Assembly (NCBI RefSeq): GCF_003105115.1
Contig: NZ_QETH01000007.1
Coordinates: 1 to 64,000 of the forward strand
Direction of reading: 5' to 3'
Source of the DNA: Flavobacterium sp. HTF
GTDB taxonomy: Bacteria; Bacteroidota; Bacteroidia; Flavobacteriales; Flavobacteriaceae
DNA length: 64,000 nucleotides
Below, one piece after another: positions 57,798 through 64,000 of the stretch. How positions within the stretch are numbered: the first letter of the stretch is position 1; each line of letters starts with the position of its first letter. The notes under the pieces were generated by a model that worked only from the letters and a program-made list of their open reading frames with translations, was not told the origin of the DNA and did not search any database. The position numbers and the translations under genes are program-made.

Positions 57798-60107
57798 TTA
57801 TTTTTTAATAAATCGTTTTGTAATTTTTTCTCCATCCTTTTCAAAGACTATAAAATAGATTCCGGATGCTAAACCTGAAACATTTAAATTATCAGTTACA
57901 TTTTGTTGTGAAACGGAACTTCCTGTAGAAGAAAAAATGCTCACATGCGTTCCTGTCATTGGAGAAGTGAAAAATAATGTGCTTTCGACCGGATTCGGAT
58001 AGATGTCTATCGCTGATGCATCAATATCATCCTGGGTTTTTACATCTGATTTTGCTAATTTGGCTGTTCCTGTCGAAATCAGTTTCCATTGTCCGCTGGC
58101 CTGGTTTTCGTTTTGCCACTGTTGGACGTTTCCACCGCTTACGGTACTAAAACCGGCTACCTCAACCAGTTTTCCGCTGTGTTTGGCGATCAGTTTGTAA
58201 TAACCGTCACCTGTCGATACGGCCATAAACTGCTGGTTAGCTCCGCCTACATACGCCCACTGATGTACATTGGCTCCGTTGTCTGTGCTGACTCCTGCAA
58301 TATCTACTGATTTTCCGCTGTTGACTGCCTGAATTTGATAAGCTCCGTCACCCACATCAATAAATTTGAATTTTTGATTACTGGCTCCGGTATAATTCCC
58401 TTGTGCGATATTACCGCCATCAACAGTGCTGGATGCCCAAACGTCCATATATAAGCCGCTGTGGCGGTTTTGCAGGTAATAGGTTATATTCCCTAAATTG
58501 GGAGTTCCGTTCGGCCGAATGCGTAATGACGTGGTTCTGTCATTCCAGTCTCCGGTCCAGTCAGCAGTGGCTGTAAATTCTTTTGAAGCACCGCTAAAAT
58601 TATCCCCATCATAGACTATTACTTTATAGCCTTCAGTGATTTTTAATGAGGTAATATCATTGTCCAAAATTCCTTTTGCCTGAAGTTGTGCCAGGGTGTA
58701 ATCTCCCATATTCAGACCTGCTGTATATCCTCCAAACGTGACATCCTGATATACATTGACCAAAGAAGTGTTGGTATCTGTTATTTTTATGGAAGAAATT
58801 TTATCATTCCAGTCTGCAAGCCAGGCGGAGTTTGCCGTAAATGTTTTTGAAGTTCCTGTAAAATTATCATTTTCATAAACGGTTACCACATAACCGGAAG
58901 GAACGGACAGCGAAGTAATATCATTATCCGAAACGCCTCTTGCCTGAAGCTGTGCCAATGTATAGTTTCCTATTGAAAGCTGCGAATAAAATCCCGAATA
59001 ATTAATATTCTGATAGACATGTACTTTGTTTAAACTGGCTGCTGATTCAAATAAATGAAGGCCTGTCGTTTGAGTTGATAAATCAATTGTACCATTGGGA
59101 AGTGAATTCCAATCTGCATTAATTAAAAAGTTAGATTTATTAACCGCTTTGGCCCATACATAATTTCCTGTATAATTTATTACGCTTAAATACCGGTCTT
59201 TTTGTGTTTGTGTTAAATTTCCCAGACGGACAAACTCTATCAGCCATTTTGCAAAAATTCCTTTAAACAATCCGCCATCTCCCTGCCCGTTTTCATTGAG
59301 AAAAAATACACCACCGTTATAATTCCTGTAATTCATCATAAACTCTGCAGCCTTTACTCCATCATCCATATACGATTGCGTTCCCGTTACCAGATAAAGT
59401 TCTAAACAAGCAGCGATGAACATGCCGGAGTTATACGAAAATTGCCAGTCGGGATCAAAATTTGTCGGAGAATCCCAGATACCGCCCTGAGCATTCAGGA
59501 CATTTGCTTTCATCCAGGTATGAATATCTTTTGCCATCTGAAGGTTGGTGTTATCTCCTTCCAACTGATATAACTTAACTGCAATCACAATTGCGGGACT
59601 GTTTGCTATCGAGTTTTTACAAGGAGTTGTGCAGCCTTTTTTCCATGACATTGAGCCATTAGAATAACCCGTTTTGATTTCTGTCCACATTTGGTGTACC
59701 GCATCTAAAAACTCAGGATCTTTGGTAGCATTGTAACAGTTGAAACTTGCCAGGCAAAGCCATTCCAGATCATCATAAAAATCATTATGGTATGTTCCTG
59801 CACCATAGGAATTGTATTTTCTGATTCCTGCAATGATGCTTTTCATTCTGTCTTTATAAACCGAATTGCGGGTTCTTTGATAAGCATCTGCCAGTGTTTC
59901 CAGCGTATGTGCCTGTATCCAGTAACCATACCCGTAAGGATCGTTATCTGAGGCACTGTTGTGCTTGTAATAACTTTTATCCGCAGACATATAAATGGTA
60001 TTGGTACCGTTCTGTAGATTTTCTGCCCGTTGATCAGCGGTTTGTGCAAATGTACTGGCTCCCATGATCAAAAAGAGCATCACTCCAAATATGTTCCTAC
60101 TTTTCAT
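57798..60107 (-). CDS. Glycoside hydrolase family 76 with crystallin and ricin-like modules, T9SS tail
   Basis: 769 residues with a signal peptide (LFLIMGASTFAQ). The alpha/alpha barrel domain is about 25-330, with the GH76 catalytic pair Asp112-Asp113 in HNDFYDDLEW; NSGMFIAACLELY and NENGQGDGGLFKGIFAKWL are conserved. Two beta/gamma-crystallin-like repeats follow at about 360-450 and 452-540 (VHVYQNINYSGFYSQLS, WNDKISSIKI; VNVYQDVTFGGYTAGLN, WNDRTTSLRI), then a ricin-type lectin domain (KSVDIAGVSTDNGANVHQW) and a T9SS tail (IDIYPNPVESTLFF...TKRFIKK). GH76 enzymes are endo-alpha-1,6-mannanases. Likely cell-surface endo-enzyme of the locus. Confidence 0.9.
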   Translation of the reverse strand: MKSRNIFGVMLFLIMGASTFAQTADQRAENLQNGTNTIYMSADKSYYKHNSASDNDPYGYGYWIQAHTLETLADAYQRTRNSVYKDRMKSIIAGIRKYNSYGAGTYHNDFYDDLEWLCLASFNCYNATKDPEFLDAVHQMWTEIKTGYSNGSMSWKKGCTTPCKNSIANSPAIVIAVKLYQLEGDNTNLQMAKDIHTWMKANVLNAQGGIWDSPTNFDPDWQFSYNSGMFIAACLELYLVTGTQSYMDDGVKAAEFMMNYRNYNGGVFFLNENGQGDGGLFKGIFAKWLIEFVRLGNLTQTQKDRYLSVINYTGNYVWAKAVNKSNFLINADWNSLPNGTIDLSTQTTGLHLFESAASLNKVHVYQNINYSGFYSQLSIGNYTLAQLQARGVSDNDITSLSVPSGYVVTVYENDNFTGTSKTFTANSAWLADWNDKISSIKITDTNTSLVNVYQDVTFGGYTAGLNMGDYTLAQLQAKGILDNDITSLKITEGYKVIVYDGDNFSGASKEFTATADWTGDWNDRTTSLRIRPNGTPNLGNITYYLQNRHSGLYMDVWASSTVDGGNIAQGNYTGASNQKFKFIDVGDGAYQIQAVNSGKSVDIAGVSTDNGANVHQWAYVGGANQQFMAVSTGDGYYKLIAKHSGKLVEVAGFSTVSGGNVQQWQNENQASGQWKLISTGTAKLAKSDVKTQDDIDASAIDIYPNPVESTLFFTSPMTGTHVSIFSSTGSSVSQQNVTDNLNVSGLASGIYFIVFEKDGEKITKRFIKK

Positions 60108-60335
60108 ATACTAGTATTTTTTGTTTCACTTTAAATATTATTTTATTTAAAAAAGTAAATACACTAAAGCGAAGTAGTGTATTAGCAATATCTCTTTACC
60201 CATTGTTTTAATCCTAATTTGGCCTGTAGATAATCAATAAAAAAAGTGTATATAAAATTTTGTATTTAGATAAGAATGTAAAAAATGTGTAGGTAATAGT
60301 ATGTCTGACTGAAAAAATTAAAAAAGAATCCAAAA

Positions 60336-60362
60336 CCCTTCAGTCTTGTATGGACTGAAAAG
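60336..60362 (-). terminator. Terminator after SusE/F-like gene
   Basis: TTCAGTC (60339-60345) pairs with GACTGAA (60353-60359), followed on the minus strand by GGGTTTTGGATTCTTTTTT. It separates the SusCDE unit from the GH76 gene, which therefore needs its own promoter or readthrough. Confidence 0.7.
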
Positions 60363-60385
60363 TTTTGTTTTCTTTTTTTTAATCA

Positions 60386-61549
60386 TTACAGTTTTTTGAA
60401 CACAATAGTCATTTTTGCTGTATTAACGGTAACTTCATAATCACCCTCAGCGGTAATAAGCCATTTATCATCCGGATGACCATTTGCAACATACTTCACT
60501 CTTGTGTCGTCACTGGCACTTCCATTAATTGGCGTACCTGCTACTACTGGCATTAAAAATTCGCCATTCCAGTCGGGATTGTTAACAAAGATTTTTATTT
60601 CGCCAGGTCCAAGTTTTACTTTACAGGTAAACACTTCAACATTTGTTCTATCCCAGGTCATTTGTTTAGGATTGTCTTTATCCCATTCCCTGCCATCTAC
60701 TGATTTTCCAACCAAAGCAAGTTTGTCGTAAGGAAAATATCCTAAAGCATAGGTTTTTTGTTCTATATCCATATAGAAGTAATGGCGTCCTGCTTTGGTT
60801 ACTTTGAAAACATTATCAGCTGTTCTTGGCTCAGTTTGGTTATAAACAATTTTATTTTCAGGAGCAGGATCGTAAGAAGGCAGTTCGCTGCCCGGGTTTC
60901 TGATCACCTTGAATTCACCAACTGAAAAATTTCCAATAAAATTATAAATTGTTCTTTCTGTTTTTTCTGGTAAACTTTTTCCTGTAGTATAATCCCAACT
61001 ACCACTTATCGCATCTCCAACCATAAAAAGCGGCAATGGTCCGGGGCTGAAACTTGTAACAGCAAAACTTGAGGTAGATACTTCCGGTTTCTGAAACTGT
61101 ACACTATTGTTTACTCTTGCAATTATTTGTACCTCAAGATCCGTAACAACACCTCCGGGACGTTTGAATTTTTTCAGCAATAAAGAATTCAACTCTCCTA
61201 CAGTATAGGATTTTGTAAATACCCCTGCCGGAACTTCTTCTGTAACTGCTGTAATTTCTTCAGGAGGAAGGCCTTCGCTGAAATTTTTTCCCTGGATATC
61301 CATACGAAAAAAATAAGTCAGGCTCGTTCCTTCTCCTCTGTCATTGGCTTGTGTCCAGGTAAAGGTTATCGCATTTACGTCGTCATTATCTTTTACCAGT
61401 ACAACTTCCTTTTTTGAAAGATTTATAGTTAACGGATTCGGGAAATTGGGATCCTTAAGCCAGTCCACATTTTCAAGTCCTTTGTCTTCACAAGAGACAA
61501 GAACCAAACTCATTATTATAAATGAGATAATATTTTTTATATTTTTCAT
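60386..61549 (-). CDS. SusE/SusF-like surface glycan-binding lipoprotein
   Basis: 387 residues. Lipobox LVSC then EDKGLE. The N-terminal SusE-type domain is about 22-160 (NPLTINLSKKEVVLVKDNDDVNAITFTWTQANDRGEGTSLTYFFRMD). Starch-binding-like modules follow: LPLFMVGDAISGSWDYTTG, GEFKVIRNPGSELPSYDP, VFKVTKAGRHYFYMDIEQKTYALG and a second set LALVGKSVDGREWDKDNP, GPGEIKIFVNNPDWNGEFLMP, GDYEVTVNTAKMTIVFKKL. This is the SusE/SusF plan. It should capture the target glycan at the cell surface. It follows the SusD gene by 17 bases. Confidence 0.85.
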   Translation of the reverse strand: MKNIKNIISFIIMSLVLVSCEDKGLENVDWLKDPNFPNPLTINLSKKEVVLVKDNDDVNAITFTWTQANDRGEGTSLTYFFRMDIQGKNFSEGLPPEEITAVTEEVPAGVFTKSYTVGELNSLLLKKFKRPGGVVTDLEVQIIARVNNSVQFQKPEVSTSSFAVTSFSPGPLPLFMVGDAISGSWDYTTGKSLPEKTERTIYNFIGNFSVGEFKVIRNPGSELPSYDPAPENKIVYNQTEPRTADNVFKVTKAGRHYFYMDIEQKTYALGYFPYDKLALVGKSVDGREWDKDNPKQMTWDRTNVEVFTCKVKLGPGEIKIFVNNPDWNGEFLMPVVAGTPINGSASDDTRVKYVANGHPDDKWLITAEGDYEVTVNTAKMTIVFKKL

Positions 61550-61566
61550 TTTTTTTCTGATTTTAA

Positions 61567-63459
61567 TTATTTGTCCCAGAAAGGTGCCTGGATTAAATTA
61601 GGATTCTTTTCAATCTCTGCCAGAAATATCGGGAACCAATAAAAAGACTTTCTGTATACTCTTGTCTGATAAGCTGTTCTTTTGTAGAATTCGGAGGCGT
61701 CTTTACCGTTAAAATTCATTCCGTAAACAGGACCATTCAAAACAGTTTCGGCCAGTTTCCATCTTCTTAAATCATCATAACGGATACCTTCCGTACAAAG
61801 TTCCACTCGTCTTTCCATTCTGATTATCTTTCTGATACTCGCCTGATCACTGTCTACATGTATATTCTGATCGTCTGTTCCTCCTGTTGTATAGGTTCTT
61901 ACACCTGCTCTTGTTCTGATTTTATTAAGATAAAGCAAGATATCAGGATTGTTGGGATCTGATTCGTTCAGTGCTTCTGCATAGTTCAGGTAAGCTTCTC
62001 CCAATCTGTATAAAATACCGTGACGCGGTGCAAAATAATCGATAATAGGATTTCTGGTTGGATCTGTTCTTTTTCTGGCTAAATAGCCATTCTGTGGTGC
62101 ATCGTGTGTACCATTATTATCTTTTTTACCGTTAAAGAATTCCAGTTTTCTTCCTTTATCTTTTCCGGCATTGTCTCCATCCGTATACCATGCACCGTCA
62201 AAATTAACTGCCAGGTAGAATCTTGGTTCACGATTGCAATACATATTATACGTACCTGCCAGCGTAACCAGTCCCGGGCTTTTTACTTCATTAAATTTTG
62301 TTACCCCATTAGGCCAGTATCCATCCTGATTAGAGAAACCTGTTTCTACATATCCGGAATTGGAATCGGTTATTGGTAAACCATTCGCTGTAAAGAAAGC
62401 ATCTACCAATGATTGCGTTACACCATATCCTCCGGCACCTCCGGCACCAGTTGGTGCTGTATGTCTGTCATATTCTTTTGATTCAACCGCCACACGGGCA
62501 AAAAGTACTTCTCCGTTTCCTTTGCTGGCTTCTATAAGATGCAGGTTTTGGCAGGATAAAAAAGGATCAATTTTTCCGGCAGCATTCATTTCAGTATATA
62601 GTTTATGACCTGCCGCTTCTGCACTTAGAATTAAATCTTTACTGGCATCTGCAGCAATTTTCCATTTATTGGCATCATATGTAGAATTAAATAACACTTT
62701 TCCGTCTTTAGTAATATGACTTGCATATTCTGAATTTCCATTAACAAGCGGGCTTGCTGCAAAAAGAAGCATTCTTGCTCTGACAGCTTTACACATTATA
62801 GAGGTGGCACGTCCAAATTTTCTTCCATCAGAATACGATGCAGGTAAAACCAGTTCTGCTTCTTTCAATTCTTTATCAATCCACTTTACAATATCATCAT
62901 AAGGCGTCTGGCCAACCTGTAAGTCCGGAAGGTTATAGTCTACGGGTGTAATTTCATCCGGGTTAAAAGGAACCGGACCGTATGTATTTATCAGTAATGT
63001 GTAATAGTAGGCTTTTAGAAAACGACACTCCGCAATCATTAACCTAACTTCATTTTCTGTTAAATTTTGTTCCGGTATTGGCTTAATGTTCTGTATAAGT
63101 ATGTTGCATTCTCTTATTCTTTGCGGAAGTCCATTCCAGTAACTTGGGCTCCATGGAGAACCTACCGACCAGTCGCCAAGGGCAAATGGTATAACCTGCC
63201 AGTCATACTGGCGCCATCTTTCTGACGGAGTCATATCGTCTGCTAAAATTTCCTGTCCCAGACTGCGGGTGTATCCCCAGGTAGGGTCCGGAATTCTTGA
63301 GTAGCAGCTTGCCAGCCAGTTTTCAGTTTTTGTTTTACTCTCAAAAACACCATCCAAAGTAAGTTCGGTATCGCTCTCTTTATCTAAATAATCAGAACAG
63401 GATGACGATAATAATAATCCTAAAAAAAGGAATATCGCTCTAATGTATATATTTTTCAT
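61567..63459 (-). CDS. RagB/SusD family nutrient uptake lipoprotein
   Basis: 630 residues. Lipobox SSSC followed by SDYLDKESDTE, the standard SusD start ('CsdfLd..p'). TPR-like helices: LPQRIRECNILIQNIK, EVRLMIAECRFLKAYYYTLLINTYGPVPFN, YDDIVKWIDKELKEAELVLP. The C-terminal RagB/SusD block is present: ILYRLGEAYLNYAEALNES, LNKIRTRAGV, RMERRVELCTEGIRYDDLRRWKLAE. It binds oligosaccharides and forms the lid of the SusC transporter encoded just upstream (18-base gap). The substrate is set by the locus and not by visible residues. Confidence 0.92.
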   Translation of the reverse strand: MKNIYIRAIFLFLGLLLSSSCSDYLDKESDTELTLDGVFESKTKTENWLASCYSRIPDPTWGYTRSLGQEILADDMTPSERWRQYDWQVIPFALGDWSVGSPWSPSYWNGLPQRIRECNILIQNIKPIPEQNLTENEVRLMIAECRFLKAYYYTLLINTYGPVPFNPDEITPVDYNLPDLQVGQTPYDDIVKWIDKELKEAELVLPASYSDGRKFGRATSIMCKAVRARMLLFAASPLVNGNSEYASHITKDGKVLFNSTYDANKWKIAADASKDLILSAEAAGHKLYTEMNAAGKIDPFLSCQNLHLIEASKGNGEVLFARVAVESKEYDRHTAPTGAGGAGGYGVTQSLVDAFFTANGLPITDSNSGYVETGFSNQDGYWPNGVTKFNEVKSPGLVTLAGTYNMYCNREPRFYLAVNFDGAWYTDGDNAGKDKGRKLEFFNGKKDNNGTHDAPQNGYLARKRTDPTRNPIIDYFAPRHGILYRLGEAYLNYAEALNESDPNNPDILLYLNKIRTRAGVRTYTTGGTDDQNIHVDSDQASIRKIIRMERRVELCTEGIRYDDLRRWKLAETVLNGPVYGMNFNGKDASEFYKRTAYQTRVYRKSFYWFPIFLAEIEKNPNLIQAPFWDK

Positions 63460-63477
63460 TTTAATAGATTTTTAAAA

Positions 63478-64000
63478 TTATAGTCCTATTGATAATCCGA
63501 AAAGAATTGATCTTGTTGATGGGTATCTTAAACCATTTCCGGTATCCAATTCCGGATCCCATAGTTTAAATTTAGAAGCATACCACAAGTTATTTCCACT
63601 GACATAAATTCTTAACCCTTGCATATAAAATCTTTCCAGTACCTTTTTATCAAATGAGTATCCTACTTCCATTGTCTTTAAACGGCCAAAACTCATGTCT
63701 TTTTTCCACCACGTTGATGCAACAGAATTATTAAGATTAGGACCATAGCTCAGTCTTGGGTAGAAAACATCCTGACTTGGATTTTGTTCTGTCCAGCGGT
63801 CTTCGTAATTAGTGTAAATATTTCCTAAAGTACCTGTACCGCTTCCAGGGATAAAATTAGCCCCTCCAATCATTCGTTCTGATTTTGCTACTCCCTGAAA
63901 GAAAAAGCTCAAATCAAATTGTTTGTATTTCAAATTAGTTCCAAAACCGTATACAATCTGAGGATCCGTTGTACCGCCTATAAACCCTTCGTCTAATCCG
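63478..64000 (-). CDS. SusC/RagA TonB-linked outer-membrane protein, C-terminal part
   Basis: The gene is cut by the right edge of the window; about 174 C-terminal residues are visible. The frame is open to the edge: GLDEGFIGGTTDPQIVYGFG precedes the segment KYKQFDLSFFFQGVAKSERMIGG. These are the last strands of a SusC-type barrel ('DP.ivyGf..nl.yk.fDlsf.fqG'), ending TRSILFGLSIGL with the C-terminal hydrophobic signature. It should import oligosaccharides with the SusD partner downstream. The ATG- or TTG-like codons inside this frame are internal. Confidence 0.88.
   Translation of the reverse strand, partial: GLDEGFIGGTTDPQIVYGFGTNLKYKQFDLSFFFQGVAKSERMIGGANFIPGSGTGTLGNIYTNYEDRWTEQNPSQDVFYPRLSYGPNLNNSVASTWWKKDMSFGRLKTMEVGYSFDKKVLERFYMQGLRIYVSGNNLWYASKFKLWDPELDTGNGLRYPSTRSILFGLSIGL

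Noticed and set aside
57779..57844. Longer start for the GH43 gene (adding 22 residues)
   Set aside because: It overlaps the sorting-domain codons of the preceding gene, and the added residues are charged and precede a normal signal peptide.
1..64000. CRISPR arrays, rRNA, tRNA and complete insertion sequences
   Set aside because: No spaced direct repeats of CRISPR length, no tRNA-like cloverleaf or rRNA signature and no inverted-repeat-bounded transposase other than the RAYT were seen.

Overview
The window looks like chromosomal DNA of a Flavobacterium-type member of the Bacteroidota. The evidence is low G+C, many exact TAnnTTTG -7 promoter boxes, SusC/SusD-type outer-membrane proteins, a FecI/FecR/TonB receptor unit, lipoproteins with an acidic stretch after the lipobox cysteine, and T9SS-type C-terminal sorting domains ending in KRFIKK. 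No rRNA, tRNA, CRISPR array or complete insertion sequence was seen.

Layout. (1) 1-3400: an accessory block. A RAYT-type HUH transposase is flanked by REP-like hairpins, followed by a PD-(D/E)XK-like protein, an unknown protein and a HEPN-domain protein, all on the minus strand. (2) 3.6-10.6 kb: tRNA pseudouridine synthase TruC, a giant WG-repeat exported protein, an LRR lipoprotein with a 12-bp tandem repeat, and a YqaE/Pmp3 peptide. (3) 10.9-16.9 kb: a redox/small-molecule cluster (DoxX, two AhpD-like proteins, a Crp/Fnr regulator, azoreductase, GNAT, MocR/PdxR-type regulator, double-SnoaL protein). Three of its promoters share one composite element with identical spacing, CTGGACTAC-N14-CTGGTCT..-N21-TAATTTTG, best explained as the MocR-type operator. 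(4) 16.9-31.4 kb: a luciferase-like monooxygenase, acyltransferase, LytTR regulator, SDR/AraC pair, L,D-transpeptidase, then an electrophile-detoxification group (GNAT, esterase, cupin, VOC dioxygenase, GAPDH paralogue). Two promoters there share a 14-bp palindrome exactly 23 nt upstream of the -7 box. A periplasmic PPC protein, a sensor kinase and an HxlR/SDR/SnoaL unit follow.

(5) 31.5-41.3 kb: a secreted beta-helix protein and a FecI/FecR/TonB-receptor unit linked to an OB-fold-like protein, DUF5777 barrel, c-type cytochrome lipoprotein and YceI protein. A motif (A/G)GTAGGGTAA occurs ahead of three units, including a divergent lipoprotein built of four repeats. (6) 41.3-49.7 kb: a cobalamin-riboswitch operon for surface B12 capture: BtuB-like receptor, BtuG-like beta-propeller lipoprotein, three tandem paralogous PKD-like lipoproteins and a DUF4465 lipoprotein. 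(7) 49.9-52.1 kb: an orphan TonB-dependent receptor. (8) 52.3 kb to the right edge: a polysaccharide utilisation locus (SusC partial, SusD, SusE/F-like, GH76, GH43 with six ricin-type repeats, GH31 with PA14), probably for a mannose- or glucose-containing branched glycan.

Start codons were moved downstream of the longest reading frame wherever a signal peptide, promoter or neighbouring gene required it; this is stated in each entry. Functions come from recognising sequence motifs by eye. No database search was run.
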